Program-made: the position numbers and the translations under genes | The notes under the pieces: generated by a model | Database searches by the model: none | What the model was told of the DNA's origin: nothing | What the model saw: the letters and a program-made list of their open reading frames with translations, nothing else | Origin: Nocardia nova | Lineage (GTDB): Bacteria; Actinomycetota; Actinomycetes; Mycobacteriales; Mycobacteriaceae | Length of the DNA: 64,000 nt | Reading direction: 5' to 3' | NCBI RefSeq assembly: GCF_002933465.1 | Contig: NZ_PSZE01000001.1 | Coordinates: forward strand, 248,001 to 312,000 | Shown: one piece after another, positions 16,314-23,841 of the stretch | Layout: each line of letters begins with the position of its first letter | Position numbering within the stretch: the first letter of the stretch is position 1

Positions 16314-16530
16314 TTGTCGGTCACGCTGTCTCGTACCGGCGCCGTCGGCGTCATCACCCTCGACCGCCCGCCGGTCAATGCCTTCGTTGCCGAGGGGATG
16401 CCCACACCGCCGCCGAACGGTGTATCGACGCGGCGGGCACCGGAGACGGGTATGCCCTGGAGCGCACCGAATCGGGGCACTCATCCACACCGAGAAACCG
16501 GGCACCGACCGGACCGATTCGTTTCCCGCT
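16314..16530 (+). pseudogene. Relic of an enoyl-CoA hydratase/isomerase gene
   Basis: TTG 16314 begins SVTLSRTGAVGVITLDRPPV, then NAF, the canonical start of crotonase-family proteins. It breaks at about 16390, before the oxyanion-hole region. Short segments in two other frames then read ERCIDAAGTGDGYALERTE and GALIHTEKPGTDRTDSFPAR, which resemble the crotonase C-terminus (ALERTEFGALxxTxDRxEG...). About 500 bp of core is missing and at least one frameshift is present. It starts 6 bp after the TetR stop. Confidence 0.7.
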
Positions 16531-16623
16531 AGGGCGAATTATTCGTCCGGCGGCGATTCGGCGGAGCTGCCGGTGTTGTCCGAATCCGGCTCCGCTCGGC
16601 CGCGCAATGCCTACAGTGCGCTC

Positions 16624-17502
16624 ATGAGCAGAGTGGGCGCCCTGGTTCGAGTCGCGCTGGCCTATGTGATCGCCGTCCTCGTGGGACTCGCCTGGCTGCT
16701 GTGGGGTCCGGATACCGGTCTGCTGTGGCTGAACGGCCTGATCGCCGATCTGATCGCGACGGTCGTGGTCTTCGTCTTCAGCCGGATCTACAAGAATTCC
16801 AGTTTCTACGACCCGTACTGGAGCGTCATCCCGCCGCTGCTGGCCTTTTACTGGTGGATTCGCAGCGACGAGCCCTCGAATTCGGTCCGCTGGTGGCTGA
16901 TGATGGCCGTCATGCTGGTGTGGGCGGTGCGGCTCACCGCCAACTGGGTGACGACGTTTCCCGGTATGCACCATGAGGATTGGCGCTATCCGATGGTGCG
17001 CGAACGAGCGGGCCGGTTCGCCTTCGCCGCGGATCTGTTCGGAATCCACGTCTTTCCGACGCTGCAGGTCTTCGCCGGGCTGATTCCGGTGTACGTGGTG
17101 GCGACCCGCGCCGGCGAACAGTTCGGTGTGCTCGACATCGTCGCCGTCGTGATCGGTGCGGGTGCGGTCACGTTGGAAACCGTCGCCGATCTGCAGATGC
17201 ATCACTTCGCCGCCACCAGATCGCCCGGGCAGGTCATGGACCGCGGGGTGTGGGCGTGGTCGCGGCATCCGAACTATTTCGGCGAGTGCGGCGTCTGGCT
17301 CTCGTTCGGCCTGTTCGGACTCGCCGCCGCTCCGGGCAGCTGGTGGGTTCTCGCGGGTGTGGTGGCCATGGTGGCGATGTTCGTGGGCGTCAGCATTCCG
17401 ATGATGGAACAGCGCAGCCTGCAGCGGCGGCCGGCGTATCGGGATGTGGTGCGCAGGGTTTCGGTATTCGTTCCCCTGCCACCCCGGAAACGAGCGGCAT
17501 GA
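16624..17502 (+). CDS. DUF1295 / steroid 5-alpha-reductase-like membrane protein
   Basis: A 292-residue polytopic membrane protein with about eight hydrophobic segments. It shows YWSVIPPLLAFYWW, RLTANWVTTFPGMHHEDWRY and the C-terminal signature DRGVWAWSRHPNYFGECGVW, shared by DUF1295, ICMT and steroid 5-alpha-reductase C-terminal families. A NADPH-dependent reductase acting on a lipid or sterol is plausible but unproven. ATG 16624 has TACAGT with a 6-nt gap, a leaderless start. Its stop overlaps the next ATG as ATGA. Confidence 0.85.
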   Translation: MSRVGALVRVALAYVIAVLVGLAWLLWGPDTGLLWLNGLIADLIATVVVFVFSRIYKNSSFYDPYWSVIPPLLAFYWWIRSDEPSNSVRWWLMMAVMLVWAVRLTANWVTTFPGMHHEDWRYPMVRERAGRFAFAADLFGIHVFPTLQVFAGLIPVYVVATRAGEQFGVLDIVAVVIGAGAVTLETVADLQMHHFAATRSPGQVMDRGVWAWSRHPNYFGECGVWLSFGLFGLAAAPGSWWVLAGVVAMVAMFVGVSIPMMEQRSLQRRPAYRDVVRRVSVFVPLPPRKRAA

Positions 17503-17681
17503 CCGGACCTCGGGTCGTCATCGTCGGGCTGGGCGATACCGGTGTTCTCACCGGCACCCGGCTCGGCCGGGATGCCGACGTCGACGCCGACGAAGAACTC
17601 CGGCCCCGCCGAGCACAGGTAGCAACCCGAGCGCGTGCCATGCTGCCGACGGGCACAGAGCGGGCAATACTGCACGGGTGA
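17499..17681 (+). pseudogene. Truncated start of a nucleotide-binding oxidoreductase; possible antisense zinc-ribbon fragment
   Basis: The first 28 codons encode MTGPRVVIVGLGDTGVLTG, then TRLGRDADV, a Rossmann GxGxxG start typical of FAD/NAD oxidoreductases, ATGA-coupled to the DUF1295 gene. The remaining 33 codons have poor third-position GC and no resemblance to that fold. On the opposite strand the same 17575-17682 stretch reads well, with YCPLC and GCYLC cysteine pairs. I infer a truncated oxidoreductase joined to unrelated sequence. Confidence 0.5.
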
Positions 17682-18364
17682 GCGGTTCCGAGAAGGACAC
17701 CGACGACGTTCCGGCGTGGGCACGCCGCACGGCCGGCGAATCGCGGTGGGCGGCGACCGGGGCGATGGTGGGCATCATCGTCCTGCAACTGCTGCTGCCC
17801 GATCACTTTCAGCTGCGCCCGGTCTGGCTGCTGCCGATGCTGGAAACGGTGCTGCTGATCGTGCTGGTGGTGAGTAGCCCGGTGCGGTTGGACCGGGAGG
17901 AAATGTGGCTGCGGTGGTGCAGCCTGGGATTGTCGGCGCTGCTCGGCATCGCCACCGCCTGGTCGGTGTTCCGACTGGTGGCCGGCCTCATCAACGGCAC
18001 GCTCAGCAACGATCCGCCGGTCCTGCTCGGTTCCGGCGCGGCGATCTGGCTGACCAATGTCACCGTATTTGCGCTCTGGTTCTGGGAATTCGACCGTGGC
18101 GGCCCGGCCGCACGAGCGCACGCCCGCACACAGCTACCCGATTTCCTGTTCGTCCAGATGCAGAATCCCGAGCTCTCCCCTGCCGACTGGGAGCCGGAAT
18201 TCCTCGACTACCTCTACCTGTCGTTCACCAATGCCACCGCGTTCAGCCCCACCGATGTGATGCCGATGACGCGCTGGGCCAAGACGCTGATGATGGCCGA
18301 ATCGGCGTTGTCGCTGATCACCGCGACACTGGTCATCGCGCGGGCGGTCAACGTCTTGAAGTGA
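17678..18364 (+). CDS. DUF1345-like integral membrane protein
   Basis: The 228-residue protein has a hydrophilic N-terminal 30 residues and about six membrane segments. LYLSFTNATAFSPTDVMPMT, followed by RWAKTLMM, is the signature of a widespread actinobacterial membrane family with an aspartate-containing pore-like loop. The function is not known to me. The GTG start overlaps the previous reading frame's TGA. It converges on the CrtI-like oxidoreductase gene. Confidence 0.8.
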   Translation: MSGSEKDTDDVPAWARRTAGESRWAATGAMVGIIVLQLLLPDHFQLRPVWLLPMLETVLLIVLVVSSPVRLDREEMWLRWCSLGLSALLGIATAWSVFRLVAGLINGTLSNDPPVLLGSGAAIWLTNVTVFALWFWEFDRGGPAARAHARTQLPDFLFVQMQNPELSPADWEPEFLDYLYLSFTNATAFSPTDVMPMTRWAKTLMMAESALSLITATLVIARAVNVLK

Positions 18365-18423
18365 AGACGGGCAGAGTTTCCCGAGCCGATCTCCGCCACA
18401 ACAGTCTTGCCGGGGCGGATCGC

Positions 18424-19842
18424 CTACCGGTCCACCAGTTCGGCCACCGCGAGCCGGGCGGCATTGGCGCCGCACATGCCGTGTGCGCCCGGTCCGGGCG
18501 GGGTCGCTGCCGAGCAGATGTACATGCCGCGAACGCCGAGGCTGTAGGGGGACAACGTGGTTCGCGGTCCGAACATCAGCTGGCGAATGTCCTTGGCGCC
18601 GGTCATGATGTCACCACCCACATAGTTCGGGTTGTAGCGAGCCATCTCGGTGGTCGAGCGAACCGCCTGTCCCACAATGCGTTCCCGGAAACCGGGGGCG
18701 AACCGCTCGATCTGCGCGATGATCGCCTCGGTCGCATCGCCCGAATAGCCATTGGGCACATGGGCGTAACTCCACACCGGGTGAATGTCACCGGCCGAGC
18801 GCTGCGGATCGGCCAGATACTGCTGTCCGACCAGCACGAAGGGCCGCTCGGGCATTCGGCCCGCGTGGATCTCGCGTTCACTCGCGGCCAACTCCGCGTA
18901 GGTCCCACCGAGGTGCACCGTCCCGGCTCGGTGCGCGTGCGCAGCGGTCCACGGCACCCCGCCGGCGACCGCGAAATCGACCTTGTAGGCCCCGGGCCCG
19001 CGCCGGAAACGGGCGAACGCGTGCCGAACTCGCCGCGGTAATCGATCGCCGAGAATACGAGCGACGGCATCGGGCGCCAGATCGAACATGGTGATGTCGG
19101 CCGGTGGCAACTGTGCCGCCGACTCCACCCGCACCCCGGTTTCGATCTTTCCGCCCAGCTCCCCCAGCAGTGCCGCCATCGCATTCGCAATCGCCTGTGA
19201 TCCGCCTTCGGCCACCGCCCAGCCGTACCGATGGCCGGCGGTGAGGATGCCGAGGCCGACGGCCGAACTGAGCGGATGGTGGAGCGGCCGGAAGGCATGG
19301 GTCGCGACGCCTCCGAACAATGCTCGCGCCTGCTCGGTGCGGAACACGCGGGCGAAGGCCGAACCGGGCAGTACGGTCGGCAACCCGAAGCGAGCCAACG
19401 TCAGCGGGTGATGCGGTACGCGCAGCAACGGCCGCATGATGTCCTCGCTCAACGCGTCGTAGCGGCGCACCGGGCGGTCGAAAATCAGCCGCCAGCGCGA
19501 TTCGTCGCGTCCGAGTCCGGCCGCGGTCCGCTCCACCGAGCGATACAACACACCGGCCGTGCCGTCGTCGAGCGGATGCACGCAGTCGATCTCCGGCAGC
19601 CGCCAGGTGAGTCCGTAACGATCCAGGCCGAGGCCCGCGAGGAACGGCGAACCGACGGCCATCGGGTGGATAGCCGAGCAGTGATCGTGCAGCAGACCGG
19701 GAACGATCGCCTCGCTGCTGCGCGTACCGCCGCCGATCTGCTCGGCCGCCTCGAGCACGGTGACCTCGACACCTTCGGAGGCGAGGGCGACGGCGGCGGC
19801 GAGCCCGTTGGGTCCGCCGCCGACCACCAGTGCGGTTGTCAC
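18424..19842 (-). CDS. FAD-dependent oxidoreductase of the CrtI/PYROXD2 type
   Basis: A 472-residue amine-oxidase/phytoene-desaturase-like flavoprotein. The dinucleotide-binding motif is VVGGGPNGLAAAVALASEGV at residues 6-25, followed by EAAEQIGGGTRS. The C-terminal FAD motif is GVRGMYICSAATPPGPG, then AHGMCGANAA. HPMAVGSPF and YGWAVAEGGSQAI are typical of the PYROXD2-like subgroup, not true carotenoid desaturases, and no carotenoid genes are nearby. Substrate unknown. The GTG start overlaps the stop of the upstream small gene by 4 bp (GTGA), so they are coupled. Confidence 0.85.
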   Translation of the reverse strand: MTTALVVGGGPNGLAAAVALASEGVEVTVLEAAEQIGGGTRSSEAIVPGLLHDHCSAIHPMAVGSPFLAGLGLDRYGLTWRLPEIDCVHPLDDGTAGVLYRSVERTAAGLGRDESRWRLIFDRPVRRYDALSEDIMRPLLRVPHHPLTLARFGLPTVLPGSAFARVFRTEQARALFGGVATHAFRPLHHPLSSAVGLGILTAGHRYGWAVAEGGSQAIANAMAALLGELGGKIETGVRVESAAQLPPADITMFDLAPDAVARILGDRLPRRVRHAFARFRRGPGAYKVDFAVAGGVPWTAAHAHRAGTVHLGGTYAELAASEREIHAGRMPERPFVLVGQQYLADPQRSAGDIHPVWSYAHVPNGYSGDATEAIIAQIERFAPGFRERIVGQAVRSTTEMARYNPNYVGGDIMTGAKDIRQLMFGPRTTLSPYSLGVRGMYICSAATPPGPGAHGMCGANAARLAVAELVDR

Positions 19843-20102
19843 GCCACCACTCCGAATTCGTCAGGGGTGGGTTCGGTGTGCACCGGACGAACCCAGGGCC
19901 GTAACGGGATCGGCCCGTGGGGCAGCCACGGCTGCTCGGCGACGGCATCGGCGACGTTCCAGGTGCCGCGTTCGATCACGCCCAGCGCGGCGTCGATCAG
20001 CGTGTAGTGCTGCACGCCGCTGCCGAACGCCTCCGACTCCACCCGGGCGATCACACGTTCGCCGGGTTCGAAGCAAGCCTCGTCCTGCACCGCGCGGATC
20101 AT
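19839..20102 (-). CDS. Hypothetical protein, possibly 5'-truncated
   Basis: At least 87 residues from ATG 20102, containing FEPGERVIARVESEAFGSGV and HYTLIDAALGVIERGTWNVA, and ending VRPVHTEPTPDEFGVVA. Coding-like codon use continues upstream in frame to about 20165 (FLCNSIVGFNFGDGHFHDEE) without a convincing start, and the tRNA terminator lies just beyond. The original 5' end may therefore be lost, or a rare start is used. I do not recognise the family. GTGA overlap with the flavoprotein gene suggests a two-gene unit. Confidence 0.5.
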   Translation of the reverse strand: MIRAVQDEACFEPGERVIARVESEAFGSGVQHYTLIDAALGVIERGTWNVADAVAEQPWLPHGPIPLRPWVRPVHTEPTPDEFGVVA

Positions 20103-20360
20103 CTCCTCGTCGTGGAAGTGGCCGTCACCGAAATTGAACCCCACGATCGAGTTGCAGAGGAACTCCCCCTCCGGACGGTGCGCGAATCGATATCGGAAAG
20201 CCGCGAGATCAGCAGCGAGAACAGGCCGCGGCCCTGGTTTTGCGGGGTGCGCCAGGAGGCCCCGGACCCCAGCCCGACCGGCGTTCCCGCCCGAATTTCG
20301 TCCTCCCGAGACGAAGACAGGCATGCAATCTGTCTTCTCGAGATCAGCGAGCGGACACGA

Positions 20361-20391
20361 AAAATCCCCCCGACCACAGGCCGAGGGGATT
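20361..20391 (-). terminator. Rho-independent terminator after the tRNA cluster
   Basis: On the minus strand a 13-bp stem (AATCCCCTCGGCC with GGTCGGGGGGATT, two G-U pairs) is followed by TTTCG, just 5 nt after tRNA-Phe. Confidence 0.85.
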
Positions 20392-20395
20392 GAAG

Positions 20396-20469
20396 TGGCC
20401 AAGGCCGGGATCGAACCGGCGACCTTCCGCTTTTCAGGCGGACGCTCGTACCAACTGAGCTACCTGGCC
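20396..20469 (-). tRNA. tRNA-Phe (GAA)
   Basis: 74 nt; acceptor GGCCAGG pairs with CTTGGCC (one G-U); anticodon loop CTGAAAA gives GAA; T-arm GGTTCGATCC. CCA is not encoded. Last of three tandem tRNAs. Confidence 0.95.
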
Positions 20470-20501
20470 GGGGCACCCGAACCGAATGCCATATAACAAA
20501 G

Positions 20502-20575
20502 CGACCCTGACGGGACTCGAACCCGCGACCTCCGCCGTGACAGGGCGGCGCGCTAACCAACTGCGCCACAGGGCC
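20502..20575 (-). tRNA. tRNA-Asp (GTC)
   Basis: 74 nt; acceptor GGCCCTG with CAGGGTC and discriminator G; anticodon loop CTGTCAC gives GTC; T-arm GGGTTCGAGTCCC. Confidence 0.95.
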
Positions 20576-20603
20576 TTGCATGCTCTCAACGGTGTTGCCA
20601 CCG

Positions 20604-20676
20604 TACCCCCTACGGGATTCGAACCCGCGCTACCGCCTTGAAAGGGCGGCGTCCTAGGCCGCTAGACGAAGGGGGC
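20604..20676 (-). tRNA. tRNA-Glu (TTC)
   Basis: 73 nt; acceptor GCCCCCT with AGGGGGT; anticodon loop CTTTCAA gives TTC; T-arm GGGTTCGAATCCC. First of the Glu-Asp-Phe cluster, an order also found next to desA1 in mycobacteria (from memory). Confidence 0.95.
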
Positions 20677-20767
20677 CCGCCGGATCTCTCCGGTCCGTAC
20701 CTCAACGGCTTCCGTTGGGAGCTCGCATAGCTTATGACAGGCTTTACGCTATTCCCAAATCGGCTGG

Positions 20768-21433
20768 TCAGAGGCCCAGATTCAGATCTTCCAGCCGCGC
20801 CGAGGCCTTCCAGCCGTGCCGGCGGAACTCCTCGAGCCAGTCCTGAGTCGCCATCGCCTCGATGATCACCTCCAGCGCCTCGGTGAACCGGGTGCGCAGA
20901 TCGACCCCGCCGCCGAGCAGATCGATGATGTAGCGCTGCCCGGCCAGCGCGGCCGCCAGGGTGCGGGTGAACCGGTCCGGGTCGGTGTCCAGGCGCAGCT
21001 GCTTGCGGTCGATGGCGCGCACCACGAGCAGTCGCGCCGACCGGCTGACGATCCGGCTGCCGCCCGCCCGCGCGTCCTGATAGAACTCGGGTTCGATCAC
21101 CAGCCGGAACTCCGCCTGGGCGATGATGTCGTTCTCCAGGCGCAGCGCGACCTCGTCGATCATCCCGTGCATGACGTCCAGCGGCTCGAGATCCGTTCTG
21201 GCCAGCCACCTTTCGGCGGTCGCCCGATATCGTTCGAGGGCAGCGTCCAGCACCGCCCGGGCCAGATCCTCCTTGGAATCGAAATGGAAGTACATCGCGC
21301 CCTTGGTCGCGCGCGATCCCTCCAATATGCGATTCAGCGATGCCGCGGCGTAGCCGCTCTTCCCGAATTCAACGGCGGCGGACCTGATGATCGCCGCCCG
21401 TGTCCGGCGGGCCCGCTCTTGCTGCCGTGCCAT
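20768..21433 (-). CDS. TetR regulator, gamma-butyrolactone-receptor (ScbR) like
   Basis: The 221-residue protein starts MARQQERARRTRAAIIRSAA and continues YFHFDSKEDLARAVLDAA, the N-terminal signature of ScbR/ArpA-type receptors (RTRxxII..., YFHFxSKExLA). The C-terminal ligand domain carries LENDIIAQAEFRLVIEPEF. It likely represses a nearby gene and responds to a small hydrophobic signal (inference). It has a 900-bp non-coding upstream region and no butyrolactone synthase in the window. Confidence 0.88.
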   Translation of the reverse strand: MARQQERARRTRAAIIRSAAVEFGKSGYAAASLNRILEGSRATKGAMYFHFDSKEDLARAVLDAALERYRATAERWLARTDLEPLDVMHGMIDEVALRLENDIIAQAEFRLVIEPEFYQDARAGGSRIVSRSARLLVVRAIDRKQLRLDTDPDRFTRTLAAALAGQRYIIDLLGGGVDLRTRFTEALEVIIEAMATQDWLEEFRRHGWKASARLEDLNLGL

Positions 21434-21608
21434 GCTCGAAACGCCTCCGAAGCTGCTTGCCGCCGGAGGAACCGATAGGAGACGGTCCTCGACGAGAAGT
21501 TATTAGATTTTCAAATACTTAATTTCGGGCTACCGCCCGGTTTTCAGACTTTTGGTACGGAAATTCGCAGGGATACCTGAAACACACCAGCTGGTATAGT
21601 TTCGACGT

Positions 21609-21638
21609 CCGGGTGCGCCGCAGGGGGTGCGCACCCGG
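21609..21638. other. 10-bp perfect hairpin in the TetR upstream region
   Basis: CCGGGTGCGC pairs with GCGCACCCGG around a 10-nt loop, followed on the plus strand by GCGCTTTGTT. It is terminator-like, yet no gene precedes it in either direction. A short transcript from the TATAGT box 9 bp upstream is conceivable. Confidence 0.5.
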
Positions 21639-22336
21639 GCGCTTTGTTCGTCTCGGATCCGCCTCCTGCGACGTCGTCTCCTCCGACCTCGCGACCAGCC
21701 CGGCCGGTCGCGACTGTCTGGCACAACAACCTTCGGCCGAATCCCAACCGCCGGAAGATCTCCCGGTTTCGCCGGAATTCACCAAGCGATCACCGTACCC
21801 CGAATCCCGAGACGACGCGCCACGTACCGAGGAGTCACTTCACCGGAAACCGGGACCGCTCGCGGCAAATGCCCGGTTAGCGTCCGCGTATGCGAATTCC
21901 GGCGCGCCCCAGCAGTGTTCACCACCACAGCCGCCACCGCGGATACCCGGGACTCATCCCGGCCGCTGCGGTCGGCCACCGAGCGGATCCACGGACACGA
22001 TCACCTCCCGTACCAAATATGTTGTCACGCACTACGTTTGGACAATGTTTCCACACTTCCGCGCTGAAACAAATTGCTGAGCAAGGAGATTGCCCGGGAA
22101 TCGGCGGGGTATACGGGAACGTCCCGGCCCTCCCGGGCCGGCGGGCCCGGGGCTCAGGTCCACCGGGCCGGGGTGGGCGGCCACCACCCGGCGTTCCGGG
22201 GGGTGCCCGGATCTCGTCGGCGGCGATCCCGCTCCCGGGAGCCGCCACCCCGCCACGGAAGGCCGCGCTACCAGCACAGATAACCACCGCCACACCATCA
22301 CACGGATACCGGTTACCATTTCCGCGCGCGAAACAT

Positions 22337-22342
22337 TAGACT
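22337..22342 (+). promoter_or_regulatory. tRNA-Lys -10 box
   Basis: TAGACT lies 10 nt before the mature tRNA 5' end. Confidence 0.5.
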
Positions 22343-22352
22343 TGCGGACCGC

Positions 22353-22425
22353 GCCCCTATAGCTCAGTTGGTAGAGCTACGGACTTTTAATCCGCAGGTC
22401 CCAGGTTCGAGCCCTGGTGGGGGCA
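22353..22425 (+). tRNA. tRNA-Lys (TTT)
   Basis: 73 nt; acceptor GCCCCTA with TGGGGGC; D-arm AGCTCAGTTGGTAGAGCT; anticodon loop CTTTTAA gives TTT; T-arm CCAGGTTCGAGCCCTGG; discriminator A. Confidence 0.96.
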
Positions 22426-22429
22426 CACC

Positions 22430-22459
22430 GATGGGCCGGAGCGAAAGTTCCGGCCCATC
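22430..22459 (+). terminator. Terminator of tRNA-Lys
   Basis: An 11-bp perfect stem (GATGGGCCGGA with TCCGGCCCATC) starts 5 nt after the tRNA. Stretch 22460-22761 downstream holds only the desA promoter region. Confidence 0.75.
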
Positions 22460-22674
22460 ATCGTCTCGGGACGTTTCGTGCCGCGACCAGGGACGCAAGC
22501 GCCCGGGAACCGGGAAATCCGATGCTCGGCTAACGTTCACGACTCCCAGGCGATACACCGTTGACGCACAGGTCCCCCACCTACACTCGCAACCGGTTGG
22601 GACATGTGCCGACCGCCCTTATGAATTCCGTCACCGGCGCTGTGAACTCGTACAGGTGCGCTTCGCATCACACC

Positions 22675-22690
22675 TACGGTGCCGTAAGGT
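22675..22690 (+). promoter_or_regulatory. Candidate desA operator/-10
   Basis: The palindrome TACGG-TG-CCGTA (22675-22686), within the near-palindrome ACCTACGGTGCCGTAAGGT, overlaps a possible -10 TAAGGT (22685-22690) 72 bp before desA. DesA genes in mycobacteria are repressed by a TetR-type regulator; the site assignment is only a guess. Confidence 0.4.
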
Positions 22691-22761
22691 ATGGGCGGCT
22701 GCGGCACGGCCAGCGGGGGGGCGACCAGCAATATCGCAGGACAACACCGAAGGGCGTATGT

Positions 22762-23727
22762 ATGGCAAGGGATCTGACTCAACTCGAGCTGCTGACGGAG
22801 TTGGAGCCGGTTGCCGAAGAAAACGTCAACCGGCACCTTTCGATGGCCAAGGAATGGCACCCGCACGACTACGTGCCGTGGGACGAGGGGCGCAACTTCG
22901 CCGCGCTGGGCGGCGTCGACTGGGATCCGGAGCAGTCGAAGCTCAGTGAAGTGGCGAAGGCCGCGATGATCACCAACCTGCTCACCGAGGACAATCTGCC
23001 CTCCTACCACCGCGAAATCGCCGAGAACTTCTCCCAGGACGGCGCCTGGGGAACCTGGGTCGGCCGCTGGACCGCCGAGGAGAACCGCCACGGCATCGTG
23101 ATGCGCGACTACCTCGTGGTCACCCGCGGCGTGGACCCGGTGGCGCTGGAACAGGCCCGCATGGTCCACATGACCAACGGCTTCGCCTCCCCCGCCGAGG
23201 CCGACGCCGGCTTCCTGCACTCGGTCGCCTATGTGACCTTCCAGGAGCTGGCCACCCGCGTCAGCCACCGCAACACCGGCAAGGTGTGCGACGACGCGAT
23301 CGCCGACCGCATGCTGCAGCGCGTCGCCGCGGACGAGAACCTGCACATGATCTTCTACCGCAACATGTGCGGTGCGGCGCTGGATCTGGCGCCCGACCAG
23401 GCCCTCGACGCGATCACTCTGATTCTCGAGAACTTCCAGATGCCCGGCGCCGGAATGCCGAACTTCCGCCGCAACGGTGTGCTGATGGCCAAGCACGGCA
23501 TCTACGACCTGCGCCAGCACCTCGAAGATGTCGTCCAGCCGGTGCTGAAGAAGTGGCGCATCTTCGAGCGCGACGACTTCACCGCGCGCGGCGAGCAGAC
23601 CCGCGAGCGGCTCGGCCTGTTCCTGGACCGGCTGGGCAAGGACGTCCTGAAATTCGAGGAGCAGCGCGACCGTATGCTGGCCCGCGAGGCCGCCAAGCGC
23701 GAACGCGACCTCACCGCGGTGAGCTGA
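22762..23727 (+). CDS. desA: Acyl-[ACP] desaturase (DesA family)
   Basis: A 321-residue soluble di-iron desaturase. Iron ligands are visible in TAEENRHGIVMRDYL (EExxH) near residue 110 and AADENLHMIFYRNM (DExxH) near 195, in a four-helix bundle. It would desaturate ACP-bound acyl chains for mycolic or membrane fatty acids. The sequence and neighbours (tRNA-Lys before, dusB and LCP after) correspond to M. tuberculosis desA1 (Rv0824c) by recollection. ATG 22762 is chosen over an overlapping ATG at 22758 out of frame. Expression may be controlled through the palindrome at 22675. Confidence 0.92.
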   Translation: MARDLTQLELLTELEPVAEENVNRHLSMAKEWHPHDYVPWDEGRNFAALGGVDWDPEQSKLSEVAKAAMITNLLTEDNLPSYHREIAENFSQDGAWGTWVGRWTAEENRHGIVMRDYLVVTRGVDPVALEQARMVHMTNGFASPAEADAGFLHSVAYVTFQELATRVSHRNTGKVCDDAIADRMLQRVAADENLHMIFYRNMCGAALDLAPDQALDAITLILENFQMPGAGMPNFRRNGVLMAKHGIYDLRQHLEDVVQPVLKKWRIFERDDFTARGEQTRERLGLFLDRLGKDVLKFEEQRDRMLAREAAKRERDLTAVS

Positions 23728-23750
23728 GCTCGTTCCGCACGACTTCGACC

Positions 23751-23778
23751 GGGACCGGTGCCGCACGGCACCGGTCCC
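23751..23778 (+). terminator. desA terminator hairpin
   Basis: A 12-bp perfect stem (GGGACCGGTGCC with GGCACCGGTCCC) with loop GCAC lies 24 bp after the desA stop; no U-run. Confidence 0.7.
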
Positions 23779-23841
23779 GTCGCACGCACAGGACACCCCT
23801 GTGATCTCTCGCACTGTCATTCGGATGGGACACTGGAACTC

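Larger units (their letters stand above)
21434..22352. other. Gene-poor 0.9-kb intergenic region between TetR and tRNA-Lys
   Basis: No reading frame here has convincing codon bias. An AT-rich patch at about 21490-21600 probably carries the TetR promoter and a TATAGT -10-like hexamer at 21595-21600. A 10-bp hairpin follows at 21609-21638, and a very GC-rich palindromic stretch (CCGGCCC-TCCC-GGGCCGG and similar) lies at 22110-22215. The last 40 bp hold the tRNA-Lys promoter. Confidence 0.6.

Noticed and set aside
20396..20676. Genomic island attachment site at the tRNA cluster
   Set aside because: No integrase gene and no direct repeat of a tRNA 3' end was seen nearby.
21519..21785. 88-codon minus ORF upstream of the ScbR-like gene
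   Set aside because: Atypical low-GC codon use, no ribosome binding site, and it crosses the 10-bp hairpin.
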